NCBI GenBank assembly: GCA_937951675.1
Contig: CALFBI010000005.1
Location: 31,014 to 95,013 of the forward strand
Source of the DNA: an uncultured Verrucomicrobiales bacterium
GTDB lineage: Bacteria; Verrucomicrobiota; Verrucomicrobiia; Verrucomicrobiales; Akkermansiaceae
Direction: 5' to 3'
Length of the DNA: 64,000 bases
Positions within the stretch are counted from its first letter, which is position 1. The number at the start of each line of letters is the position of its first letter. Shown here piece by piece: positions 52,989-61,557 of this stretch. The notes below the pieces were generated by a model. That model worked only from the letters and a program-made list of their open reading frames with translations. It was not told the origin of the DNA and made no database searches. The position numbers and the translations under genes are program-made.

Positions 52989-54346
52989 TAGTTATGAAGA
53001 TTAGCTGATTCGAGGATACGTGGATCACGATGTGGGTAAAGAGCCACACTCGTCAAATTACGAAGATAGAAGAAAAGGAAACCTGACACCACAATCACCA
53101 AGGCGATAAGGTCTCCCCACCATGCATGTGGAACGGTGAGTTGCGCCTCATTGTTAAGAATCAAACCAAGAGAAGGTCCTCTTTCAGGAATGATCATGTG
53201 ATACACATCAAACGCATGCATGCATAGAGTGTAAGACAAAATCGCAATCATGAAACGGTGATTCTTCTTCCACCCCTGATTGAGCAAGAGGATGAAAGGA
53301 AGCCCGAAGTGGAATAAAACCAAGCCGATACTAAATGTATTCCAATGCTCTGTATTACGAAGGATAAAGTAAGAAGTTTCCTCCGTCACATCTGCATACC
53401 AGTAGAGGAAGAACTGTGAAAACGTGATGTAAGCCCAAAAAACAGTAAAAGCGAAAGTCAATTTACCCATCACATGATCATGCTCAGAGCCCACTACTTT
53501 CTTCATATAACCAGCTCTACGAAGTAAGATCGTCGTGAGCATGATCACCGCCATTGAGTTCAACACACAGCCGGCAAAAACGTAAACACCCCACATGGTC
53601 GAGAACCATTTATAGTCGAGAGCCATCACTAAATCGATCGCCATGAAAGTAATGCTAATCCCTACAATTGGGATGTAACGAGCGGCCGCACCACGAGCTG
53701 CAAAAAGGTTCTTCGTAGTCGGGTTCTCGTCATTATCTTGATCCACTGAATACTTCCGTGTCCGATAAATCGCATAACCAAGAGCAAGGAAGTAGAACGC
53801 GAAACGCACATACCACGCAAATTGATTCAAATACCAAGTCTTCGCAGCAAGAAGCGCTTCATGCAATTCAGTCAATTTTCCGGCAAGCTCTCCCGAACCC
53901 CAAAACTGATACAATGAAATATCAGCAGCCTTACGTGCTTCCGCATGAACCCCCATCCACTCCCAAAGGGCTGTTTGGACATTAGGAAAGAGAAACGGGA
54001 TCGCGAAAACGACCATAAAAGGGAACACAAAACCTAAATTTTCCATCACTCGGCGAACAGAAGTCCCCCATCCGGAATTCGAAAGGTTATGCAACATCGG
54101 CCAAAAACAGCCTCCCATTGAAATCGTCGCGCAGAAAAAGAATCCATAGAGCCATGAATAAGCAAAACTGTATTGAGCCTGTTGCAATGCTGATCCTTTT
54201 TCAAAATTGATTAAGAAAAAGATGCAACTCGCAATGAGCCCGACAACAGCAACTAGACCAGCAATCGCTTTAACTTTAGCAACCTTCCCCTTTTCGAGGA
54301 ATTCGCCATCAACTGGAATGTCTTGTGATGTGACAATGTGTGCCAT
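52988..54346 (-). CDS. actF: Alternative complex III subunit ActF
   Basis: 452 residues with about ten hydrophobic helices and no heme-binding motifs. Conserved ActF-type sequence includes FFCATISMGGCFWPMLHNLSNSGWGTSVRRVMENLG, in which the GxxFxxxHxLSxAxW-like block sits near residue 80, and TFAVFWAYITFSQ-like and MLWYANIPEET-like blocks, here FTVFWAYITFSQF and YWYADVTEETSYF. ActF and ActC are the quinol-side membrane subunits of the complex. It follows actE by 21 bp and overlaps the small gene after it by one base. Confidence 0.92.
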   Translation of the reverse strand: MAHIVTSQDIPVDGEFLEKGKVAKVKAIAGLVAVVGLIASCIFFLINFEKGSALQQAQYSFAYSWLYGFFFCATISMGGCFWPMLHNLSNSGWGTSVRRVMENLGFVFPFMVVFAIPFLFPNVQTALWEWMGVHAEARKAADISLYQFWGSGELAGKLTELHEALLAAKTWYLNQFAWYVRFAFYFLALGYAIYRTRKYSVDQDNDENPTTKNLFAARGAAARYIPIVGISITFMAIDLVMALDYKWFSTMWGVYVFAGCVLNSMAVIMLTTILLRRAGYMKKVVGSEHDHVMGKLTFAFTVFWAYITFSQFFLYWYADVTEETSYFILRNTEHWNTFSIGLVLFHFGLPFILLLNQGWKKNHRFMIAILSYTLCMHAFDVYHMIIPERGPSLGLILNNEAQLTVPHAWWGDLIALVIVVSGFLFFYLRNLTSVALYPHRDPRILESANLHN

Positions 54347-54367
54347 AAATCGTATTTGGGAAAATGG

Positions 54368-54976
54368 TTATTTCTTAGATGCTTGAAGAGCTCTGACATA
54401 GGCAACAATCGCCCACCGATCACGAACCGGAATATTGTATCCGTATCCACTCATATTCCCCTTACCATGTGAGATCACATCGTAAAGGCGTCCATTTGGA
54501 TAAGACTCCGCAGGGTAATCATAAAGATTGGCAATACCAGCAAGACCATAGTTACTGATTGTTCCTTTTCCGTTACCTGATTCACCGTGACAAACAGCAC
54601 AGTAAATCCCAAAGCGTTCTTCACCACGGCGAAGAAATGCTTCCGCGTTATCCTCCGTTAACTGAAGTTCTTCGGGCATTCCTTTTCCATAAAAATCACC
54701 AAATCGGCCGGTGTAGTAATAACCTTCGCGGCCTTCCCCAAACTCAACTGGAAAAACACCATCATCACTTGAATGAGGGATCGTTCCTGCCACAGGTTTC
54801 CGGGAACCAAAGCCGTCGCGAAAGAAATCACTTGGCCTCTGCCCTTTAACCTTATCTTGCTCATCCATATCAGGGAACAAACGAATGGGTGGCTTACTTG
54901 ATTTATCACCTCGGAATCCATTGAGACCGATGAACAAAACCGCAATGAGAGCGTATGCTAGAAAAAAGTATTTCAT
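54368..54976 (-). CDS. actE: Alternative complex III monoheme cytochrome c, ActE
   Basis: 202 residues. An N-terminal helix (about 2-20) anchors a periplasmic domain with CAVCHGESGNGKG (Cys126 to His130) and a likely axial Met in GNMSGYG. RPPIRLFPDM-like sequence, here KPPIRLFPDMDEQDK, is typical of ActE before the heme region, and so is the C-terminal RWAIVAYVRALQ. No lipobox Cys is present near the start. It accepts electrons within the complex and passes them toward the oxidase. It lies between actD and actF. Confidence 0.93.
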   Translation of the reverse strand: MKYFFLAYALIAVLFIGLNGFRGDKSSKPPIRLFPDMDEQDKVKGQRPSDFFRDGFGSRKPVAGTIPHSSDDGVFPVEFGEGREGYYYTGRFGDFYGKGMPEELQLTEDNAEAFLRRGEERFGIYCAVCHGESGNGKGTISNYGLAGIANLYDYPAESYPNGRLYDVISHGKGNMSGYGYNIPVRDRWAIVAYVRALQASKK

Positions 54977-54980
54977 AAGT

Positions 54981-55538
54981 TCAGTTCTTCTTATCTTCGA
55001 TGAGTTCTAGGTTTTGACCGCCGATTTCCTCGAGGAAACCTTTCGTCTCTTGCGCTTTAAATTTTGCATCCTTCGCTTCGATTGCGATGAAGAAACCGTC
55101 GTCCGTTGCTCGGGCGAATTGCTCGCTCTCAAACAAAGGGTGATTGAGACGAGGAAGCCCCATCAAACCGAGTAATCCGAAAAGAGTCGTAAACCCTGAT
55201 AACAGAATCGTCAGCTCGAACATGATCGGGAAAAAGGCCGGAAGGGTGAAAATGTTAGCAGGTTTGGCCTGCACAATTGTTGGATAAATCGCTACCTGAG
55301 TGACGTAAGCAAGAGTCACTGCTGTGCAGAACCCTGTTAAACCACCTACAAACACGAATTTAGGAAGAATCGATTTCTTCATTCCCATTGCTTTATCCAA
55401 TCCATGAATCGGAAAAGAAGAATAGCAATCCCACTTCGTAAAGCCGGCGTCCCTCACCTTCTCGGCAGCCTTATAAAGCTGAGAAGCGTTTTTGAACTCC
55501 GCTAAATAACCGTAAACCTGTTTCGTTTGAGTGCTCAC
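54981..55538 (-). CDS. actD: Alternative complex III subunit ActD (DUF3341)
   Basis: 185 residues. The N-terminus VYGYLAEFKNASQLYKAAEKVRDAGF is the DUF3341 signature, followed by YSSFPIHGLDKAMGMKKSILP. Two membrane helices come next (about 62-84 and 102-130, with the NIFTLPAFFPIMFELTIL stretch that is strongly conserved). The C-terminus has a cytoplasmic FFIAIEAKD segment. It is a structural membrane subunit without cofactors. It lies 20 bp after actC and 4 bp before actE. Confidence 0.93.
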   Translation of the reverse strand: MSTQTKQVYGYLAEFKNASQLYKAAEKVRDAGFTKWDCYSSFPIHGLDKAMGMKKSILPKFVFVGGLTGFCTAVTLAYVTQVAIYPTIVQAKPANIFTLPAFFPIMFELTILLSGFTTLFGLLGLMGLPRLNHPLFESEQFARATDDGFFIAIEAKDAKFKAQETKGFLEEIGGQNLELIEDKKN

Positions 55539-55558
55539 TGGTAGAAATATTAAAAAGG

Positions 55559-57037
55559 TTAAGCTTTCGGGGCTTGGTTGTCTAACTCGTGCTGATAAGC
55601 CGATTCACTGACCGCGCCCTCATCGTTGATTTCTTCTTTATCTTCATGATGCGGATCACTCTCATCAAGCGTCCACTTCACCTCCGCAATGTTGATACAA
55701 GGCAGGAAGCGTAAGAAGAGGAGGAACAATGTTAAGAACATCCCGATCGTTCCGACGAAAGTCATCACATCAACAGCAGAAGGGCTATATGCCTTCCACA
55801 TTCCAGGAAGCCAAGTCCGAGGAAGAGTCGTGACAATGATCACGTAACGCTCAAACCACATTCCCATGTTCACACACATACAAACAGCCATTACCACCCA
55901 TAGGTTTTCTCGCATTTTGCGGAACCAGAAAATCTGAGGAGAAAGAACATTGAATGACATCATGAGCACATAAGAGAGCCAGTAAGGTCCCGTTAGACGG
56001 TATTTGAAGGCCGCAATCTCATATTTTGCACCACCGTAAAAGGCGATGAAAAGCTCCATTAAATAAGCATACCCAACGATCGTCCCGGTCAAAAGAATGA
56101 TCTTTGCCATGTTATCAATATGCTTCATCGTGATCATGTCCTGCAATCCGTAGATGAAACGAGCTGGAATCATAATGGTCAGCACCATCGCAAAACCACC
56201 GAAAATCGCACCTGCTACAAAATAAGGAGGGAAAATCGTCGTATGCCAACCAGGCACTACTGAGGTCGCAAAGTCAAAGGATACAATCGAGTGAACCGAA
56301 AGAACGAGTGGGGTCGAAATAGCGGCCAACAAAAGGTAAGCCACTTCGTAATGCGTCCAGTGACGGTTACTCCCTCTCCAGCCAAGAGAGAAGATTCCGT
56401 AAATCTTTTTACGAATCCCCTTCGCCCGATCTCGGATCGTCGCCAAATCAGGAACCATCCCAAGATACCAGAAAATCAAAGAAATCGTGAAATAAGTCGA
56501 AACCGCGAAAACATCCCAAAGAAGTGGCGATTTGAAGTTCTGCCAAATCGCATTCGCATTTGGAATCGGAGCTAAATACCAAGCCATCCAAACTCGGCCA
56601 ACGTGGAAAGCCGGAAAAATCCCCGCACACATCACCGCAAAAATGGTCATCGCCTCGGCGGCTCGGTTAATAGAAGTTCGCCAATTTTGCCGGGTTAAAA
56701 ACAGAATGGCCGAAATCAAGGTTCCGGCATGTCCAATCCCAATCCAGAAAACAAAGTTTACAATCGGCCAGCCCCACATGGTGCGGTTTGTATTACCCCA
56801 AACCCCTACTCCAGCTGAAACCAAGTAACTTAAGCCACCCACCACTCCAATCGCAGCGATAATGGCACAAGGAATAAAGAGGAACCACCAGAGTGCTGGC
56901 TGTGGTTTCTCGATCACGCCACAGATCCGATCTGTGATCCAATGATAAGAACGACCATTAAGAATCAGCTTCTCGCGCTCGAGAACTGGAAGCTTCGGTC
57001 CGTTTCTTTTAGTAGAATTGTCAGTGGCGTTGGCCAT
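55559..57037 (-). CDS. actC: Alternative complex III subunit ActC (NrfD-like)
   Basis: 492 residues with about ten helices of the NrfD/PsrC type. The quinol-binding membrane subunit that pairs with ActB. Conserved blocks are [73 protein letters not shown], and [38 protein letters not shown] His in the IGHAGT region is a candidate quinone-site residue. The C-terminus is acidic and exposed. It begins 28 bp after actB. Confidence 0.95.
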   Translation of the reverse strand: MANATDNSTKRNGPKLPVLEREKLILNGRSYHWITDRICGVIEKPQPALWWFLFIPCAIIAAIGVVGGLSYLVSAGVGVWGNTNRTMWGWPIVNFVFWIGIGHAGTLISAILFLTRQNWRTSINRAAEAMTIFAVMCAGIFPAFHVGRVWMAWYLAPIPNANAIWQNFKSPLLWDVFAVSTYFTISLIFWYLGMVPDLATIRDRAKGIRKKIYGIFSLGWRGSNRHWTHYEVAYLLLAAISTPLVLSVHSIVSFDFATSVVPGWHTTIFPPYFVAGAIFGGFAMVLTIMIPARFIYGLQDMITMKHIDNMAKIILLTGTIVGYAYLMELFIAFYGGAKYEIAAFKYRLTGPYWLSYVLMMSFNVLSPQIFWFRKMRENLWVVMAVCMCVNMGMWFERYVIIVTTLPRTWLPGMWKAYSPSAVDVMTFVGTIGMFLTLFLLFLRFLPCINIAEVKWTLDESDPHHEDKEEINDEGAVSESAYQHELDNQAPKA

Positions 57038-57064
57038 AGGTCTAAAATGGAAAGATAAATTCGA

Positions 57065-60000
57065 TTAATGAACGTTCACAGTGGCGAGCCCCACAAACTT
57101 AGCGTCCGGCATTTTTGGATTAGGATTCTTAACACGGGCAAGGTAGCTCGTCCGAGGACGAGCTCCGATGTAGTTAAGAAGGTCATAGTTCCGCTTCGAT
57201 TGCTTCGCGCGGAACATCGTTGATTTTTCTTGATCGAGTAGATTCCCGAACTGAATCGCATTTGTTGGGCAAGCATCTTGGCAAGCCACCCGGATCGCAT
57301 CCGATTTCACCCGGAGATCTTCAGGGTTAATTTGCACTGCCGCAGAAGGTTTCCCTGCCGCAAGAACCTTGCTGCTATGAGCTTGCTTCTGCTTAATTTT
57401 CCCAAGCTCTAGACGTTGCACGCAGTAAGTGCACTTCTCCATCACTCCACGCATCCGAACCGTTACGTTTGGATTACGTTGCAAATGCTTTGAGTCGCCC
57501 TCTTGCTTCTTACCTAAAGCTCCTTTGTAAAGGTTCTTCTCAATGAGAGGATTGCGCTTGTTGTAATCAAAGAAGTTGAAACGACGAGCTCCGAAAGGAC
57601 AGTTATTTGCGCAATAACGAGTTCCGATACAACGGTTATAGGCCATCGCATTAAGGCCTTCTTCGGTATGAACGGTCGCATTAACAGGGCAAACCACTTC
57701 ACAAGGCGCGGCTTCACATTGTTGACATGCAACCGGTTGAGGAATCATCTCAGGATTCTTCTCTACCCATTTTGGCAAGCCTCCATGGTCATCGTGACCA
57801 TGATCATCATGAGAATCTTTGTCAGACTTCTTCTTGTGAGCGAGAGTTGGATTAGTGAAGTAGCGATCCATCCGGATCCAGTGCATCTCACGTCCCATTG
57901 CCACTTGTGATTTGCCAACGACAGGAATGTTGTTCTCAGCCTGGCAGGCAATGAGACAAGCACTGCAACCAGTGCAAGAGTTCAGATCGATCGTCATCCC
58001 CCACTGGTGAATTTTGTCAGAAAGAACATTCTCAGCAAAATCTTCATCATGCCAGATTTTGGACCCCTTCGGCTTGTAACCCGGGATATTCTCTGGAGCA
58101 TGGGAATCGACCCCCTGCTTCTTCACATGGCCTAATTGATAATCAAAATCATGACCATTAACAGGCTGCGCTGAAATCTCACGAGCCAAGGCACGTCCGT
58201 AAATCGAGTGATGCTCCTGAGTGAGCGCCACTTTATAAGAACCTTCTGAGGCCTTAATCGTTGCGCCAGTCGCCAAGTAAGAAGTAGCTTGGTCACGAAG
58301 TTGATAAGCGTTGAAGCCTGATTCTTGTCCCGGAAGACCACAGTAGCGAGAATCCTTCGCACTCTGTCCATAACCGAGAGAAAGAGAGATCGTGTAGTCA
58401 GCTTGTCCGAAAGAAACCATCAAAGGAACTTCGAGGCTGCGACCATTCACAGTCAACGTGACCATAGGAGCCGCTGCGTCACTTGCTTCCCCAATATCAG
58501 GACGAGGCGCATTTTTAACATCGACTCCGAAAATAGGAGTGGTTGGCTCCAGCTTCACTAAGCGCTCATAAACGCCAAGATCTTTTGCGGTCTGAGGAGA
58601 AACATAAGCAACGTTATCCCATGTTAACTTCGCAATCGGGTCAGGAGCCTCTTGTAACCAACTGTTGTCAATGTAGCGGCCATCATAAACAGAATAATCT
58701 GTTGTGAAAACGAGCTCCAGACGGTCCTTATTAGGGGTAGGCACTGCTGGCACCTTCGCACCGACTGCCACCTGCCTTGGACTCGTCTCTCCATAAAAAG
58801 ATTTTGGATGAAAACCATTTTTAAGGGTCTCTTTCCAAGCGCTCAAAGAACCGTCTAAAGAAGCAAACGTCACTTCCACTTCTTTCTGCGCGGTCGAGAC
58901 TTCCGTCTCCGAAATAGGTTTAATTTCAGCTCCAAAAGCCAGTGAACTCAAAAGCTCTAACTCACCGATGCCATCGTAGAGAGGTAAAATCATTGGCTGA
59001 ATGATGGAATACATTCCATCTGCCGCCCGAACATCTCCCCAGCTTTCCAAATAATGAGCGGCTGGGATATGCCAGGTCATTTTATGAGCTGTCTCATGCA
59101 CTCGAGTTCCAAAGGAAAAAGAAGAGGTCAACTTCGCGAGAAGTTCTTCGAATTTCAAATCAGTAGGCGCATCATAACAAGGATTCGCAGGGGTCGTTGA
59201 GATCAAATGAGCGATTTCACCCGCTTCAATCGCTTTCGCAAGATCCACCAGAGTGCCTTGTGAAAAGTTTAATTTCTTAAAAGCCTTAACCGTCCGACCA
59301 AATGCTCCAAGAGCTTTGTTCAAGGCGATCGTCAAGCGCTGCAAGGGCGCTGACTGACGCATTCCTGCGAAAACAAGAGAATGCCCACGATGAGAAACCA
59401 AATCAGCCGCACAGTTTTTAGCCCACTCTTCGAGCGGAGCATCTGAAGCGATCGCTGGGTTAAGCGCAGGAGCCACAGCAGCTAAAACTGCCAATTCGGA
59501 ATTACCGGTCTGAGCCGCAACCTCTTTTGCAATCGCACCTGCCACTGCATGGATTTGGCTCGGAGCCACCGGAAGACGATGATCAGCCATTCCTCCTGTT
59601 ACAGAGTAAACAGACTCCACCGCATAGAGACGGTTCATCTGCTTTGGATCAATCTCCGCCACGTAATCTTTCCCCTCTTTCTGGGAGCCAGCATTACGCT
59701 TCGCATAGAATTCTTTCACAGAGCTAACTGCTTCAAGCTCTAAGAAATCGGAATCAAGGGCGAGAATACGATCTGCTTGCTCAAATTGTGGAACCAAGCT
59801 CACTTCACTCCCGAAGATCTCTTTTTCGGTCGCTTTGCGACCCTCACCGCTTAAAGCCTCGTAAGAATAAACTTTTGCCCCTTTGCCAGCGAGAGTTTTT
59901 AGCAAACGGGAGCGAGTCGGGCTATCGTCTTCCCCTACTAAAAAAGCGGTTTTACCAAGATCGACTTGCTTCAAAGCACTCTGAAGAGCGGCCTTTGTCG

Positions 60001-60499
60001 ACTTCACCCCTTTATTTAAAACTATCTGAGAGCGGTCAGGACTATAAAGATCAAGAATCGAAGACTGCGCAAAAGAACTCACTCCAGCCGAAGAAGGATG
60101 ATCTCGGTTGGGAGCTAATAAAGTCGGACGACCTTCTGTGGTGGTTACAACGAGGGGAATCGCGCCATTCGCAGCAGGCATTGCCGTTGCGTAGTAAAGA
60201 GGCTTCCCTGGAATCACCCATTCAGGCGCATTCCGGTAAGGTTGGATATACTGCTCTGGACGGCGGCAAGAAGCCAAACCGAAACCTGCAAGAGCCGTTG
60301 AGGCTCCCATGAGCTTCACAAAACTACGGCGAGAAAGCTCACGCTCCTCCTCCGTTAGCTCTGACGTTCCTTGCGGGAACTCTCTTTCTAAAGAAGCGCG
60401 GAATTGAGGTGTCTTTTCAAGTTCACCAAGACTCCGCCATACTTTTGTTCCATTCTCAGATGCTGGAACCTCTGGATGATGCCACTGACGTTTACTCAT
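57065..60499 (-). CDS. actB: Alternative complex III iron-sulfur subunit ActB
   Basis: 1144 residues. A Tat signal (RRSFVKLMGASTALAGFGL) lies near residue 54 and leads directly to a Cys in GLASCRRPEQ, which may be lipidated. The middle 750 residues are the molybdopterin-oxidoreductase-like domain that in this complex binds no molybdenum. The C-terminal domain has four ferredoxin-like Cys groups: CTGCSACLIAC, CQQCEAAPCEVVCP, CIGTRYCANNCPFGARR, and CTYCVQRLELGK. They should ligate three [4Fe-4S] and one [3Fe-4S] cluster. It carries electrons from quinol to ActA and ActE. Confidence 0.95.
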   Translation of the reverse strand: MSKRQWHHPEVPASENGTKVWRSLGELEKTPQFRASLEREFPQGTSELTEEERELSRRSFVKLMGASTALAGFGLASCRRPEQYIQPYRNAPEWVIPGKPLYYATAMPAANGAIPLVVTTTEGRPTLLAPNRDHPSSAGVSSFAQSSILDLYSPDRSQIVLNKGVKSTKAALQSALKQVDLGKTAFLVGEDDSPTRSRLLKTLAGKGAKVYSYEALSGEGRKATEKEIFGSEVSLVPQFEQADRILALDSDFLELEAVSSVKEFYAKRNAGSQKEGKDYVAEIDPKQMNRLYAVESVYSVTGGMADHRLPVAPSQIHAVAGAIAKEVAAQTGNSELAVLAAVAPALNPAIASDAPLEEWAKNCAADLVSHRGHSLVFAGMRQSAPLQRLTIALNKALGAFGRTVKAFKKLNFSQGTLVDLAKAIEAGEIAHLISTTPANPCYDAPTDLKFEELLAKLTSSFSFGTRVHETAHKMTWHIPAAHYLESWGDVRAADGMYSIIQPMILPLYDGIGELELLSSLAFGAEIKPISETEVSTAQKEVEVTFASLDGSLSAWKETLKNGFHPKSFYGETSPRQVAVGAKVPAVPTPNKDRLELVFTTDYSVYDGRYIDNSWLQEAPDPIAKLTWDNVAYVSPQTAKDLGVYERLVKLEPTTPIFGVDVKNAPRPDIGEASDAAAPMVTLTVNGRSLEVPLMVSFGQADYTISLSLGYGQSAKDSRYCGLPGQESGFNAYQLRDQATSYLATGATIKASEGSYKVALTQEHHSIYGRALAREISAQPVNGHDFDYQLGHVKKQGVDSHAPENIPGYKPKGSKIWHDEDFAENVLSDKIHQWGMTIDLNSCTGCSACLIACQAENNIPVVGKSQVAMGREMHWIRMDRYFTNPTLAHKKKSDKDSHDDHGHDDHGGLPKWVEKNPEMIPQPVACQQCEAAPCEVVCPVNATVHTEEGLNAMAYNRCIGTRYCANNCPFGARRFNFFDYNKRNPLIEKNLYKGALGKKQEGDSKHLQRNPNVTVRMRGVMEKCTYCVQRLELGKIKQKQAHSSKVLAAGKPSAAVQINPEDLRVKSDAIRVACQDACPTNAIQFGNLLDQEKSTMFRAKQSKRNYDLLNYIGARPRTSYLARVKNPNPKMPDAKFVGLATVNVH

Positions 60500-60530
60500 T
60501 CGGATTAAGAAATAGTTAAGATTACTTGGT

Positions 60531-61229
60531 TTATCGGTGACAGGTTGAACAGCTCTCTTTTGGCTTCACTCCGTAGACCTCTTTCAGGTGCTTACCGAGA
60601 TCTTTAACGCTTTCGACCCCTTCGATAGGGTTCTCAGCAAGATACTTCTCGGCATCGTAATTCATATTAAAGACCTCCTCGAGTGGTCGCAAATTTTCCT
60701 CAGGATTACGGTGACAATCTAAACACCACCCCATGGAGTGGCTTTCCGCCTGATAAACCACTTCCATCTTATTCACATCACCATGGCAACTTTGGCATGA
60801 AATCCCACGGTTCACGTGTGCGGAGTGATTAAAGTAAACGTAATCTGGCGATTTATGCACTCGAACCCACTTAATAGGCTGGCCGTCATAATTCTCATAA
60901 TTGGTATCAACTGCACGGCGCAGAGGCTCTAGCTTCGGAGAATCCGTCTTCACTGCTTTGTGGCAATTCCAACAAGTATTCGCTGTCGGCACGTTAGCGT
61001 GTCCTGAATGTTCTACAAAGCTGTGGCAATACCGACAATCCAGACCAAGTTGCTCAACATGCAACTGGTGATCGTAAGGAATCGGCTGATTAGGCTGGTA
61101 ACCAACCCGTTGAGCTTTTGGTGTTGCGTAATACCAGAAAGCCGCAACGACCCCCGTAGCCAATGCTCCGAGGCAGATTACGACTTGGAAAGGCAGTAAA
61201 TTTGTCCAGCGTGGAAAGATATTAGCCAT
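60531..61229 (-). CDS. actA: Alternative complex III pentaheme cytochrome c, ActA
   Basis: 232 residues. One N-terminal membrane helix (about 13-34) anchors a periplasmic domain with five heme c sites: CRYCH (65-69), CWNCH (86-90), CQSCH (145-149), CLDCH (169-173) and CSTCH (227-231). Other His residues, such as HQLHVEQLGLDC and HSAHV, supply distal ligands. It is the first gene of the operon and starts 20 bases downstream of a perfect palindrome on its own strand. No Shine-Dalgarno sequence is evident before the ATG. Confidence 0.96.
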   Translation of the reverse strand: MANIFPRWTNLLPFQVVICLGALATGVVAAFWYYATPKAQRVGYQPNQPIPYDHQLHVEQLGLDCRYCHSFVEHSGHANVPTANTCWNCHKAVKTDSPKLEPLRRAVDTNYENYDGQPIKWVRVHKSPDYVYFNHSAHVNRGISCQSCHGDVNKMEVVYQAESHSMGWCLDCHRNPEENLRPLEEVFNMNYDAEKYLAENPIEGVESVKDLGKHLKEVYGVKPKESCSTCHR

Positions 61230-61248
61230 TTGCGTGCGGTGGATTTAC

Positions 61249-61274
61249 GAGCTTGTGAAAAATTTCACAAGCTC
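61249..61274 (-). promoter_or_regulatory. Perfect 12-bp inverted repeat upstream of actA
   Basis: GAGCTTGTGAAA (61249-61260) is the exact reverse complement of TTTCACAAGCTC (61263-61274) with a 2-bp centre. It begins 20 bases before the actA ATG. On the actA strand no T tract follows, so it is not an ordinary terminator. It could be a dimeric regulator's operator or a hairpin near the actA start. The short 2-bp centre favours the operator reading. Confidence 0.7.
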
Positions 61275-61359
61275 TTTCAAAAAAAAAGTAAGGATTGCTC
61301 CAAAACTTCGTTTAAGGTGGTGGTGGGCGGAGAAGATAAGTGGATGTATTGAAAAACGC

Positions 61360-61403
61360 AATCATTCATTTGCTCCACTTTACTATTAATTAATCATTCA
61401 TTT
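61360..61403. promoter_or_regulatory. Two identical 12-mers, 32 bp apart, upstream of actA
   Basis: AATCATTCATTT occurs at 61360-61371 and again at 61392-61403 in the 328-base region between the divergent actA and the gene at 61558. The start-to-start spacing of 32 bp is about three helical turns, so a protein could bind both on one face. A weak candidate promoter for actA (TTGTGA, then TAATAG 17 bp on) lies over the second copy on the minus strand. Confidence 0.5.
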
Positions 61404-61510
61404 TTTCACAAACGAAAGAGACCACTTTCACCTCCTTCGGATCAAATCGACCACCAAGACGCCCTCCCCTCTATTTCAACCCCTTTGCTTTCATTCGTTT
61501 TAAATTCCAT

Positions 61511-61550
61511 GAAAATAATGCCTTTCATTATTTTCTGAAATAACTATAAA
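61511..61550 (+). promoter_or_regulatory. Inverted repeat and -10-like box before the gene at 61558
   Basis: GAAAATAATG (61511-61520) pairs exactly with CATTATTTTC (61526-61535) around CCTTT. A -10-like TATAAA follows at 61545-61550, eight bases before the GTG start at 61558. The repeat would cover the -35 area, as an operator does, and the transcript would have almost no leader. This is inference from sequence only. Confidence 0.4.
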
Positions 61551-61557
61551 CCCTTTT

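Larger units (their letters stand above)
61230..61557. other. 328-base divergent intergenic region
   Basis: No gene is visible in this region, which separates the divergent actA operon from the coupled pair at 61558-63827. It contains the inverted repeat at 61249-61274, the 12-mer pair at 61360-61403, and the inverted repeat with a -10-like box at 61511-61550. The remainder is A/T-rich and not otherwise structured. Confidence 0.6.

Noticed and set aside
59788..60312. A 174-codon open frame on the plus strand opposite actB
   Set aside because: It is a mirror of actB's codon pattern, has a composition unlike real proteins, and lacks any recognisable motif. actB is intact.
61249..61274. The palindrome as a transcription terminator
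   Set aside because: No T tract follows on either strand at the right distance, and there is no gene upstream on the plus strand that would end here.
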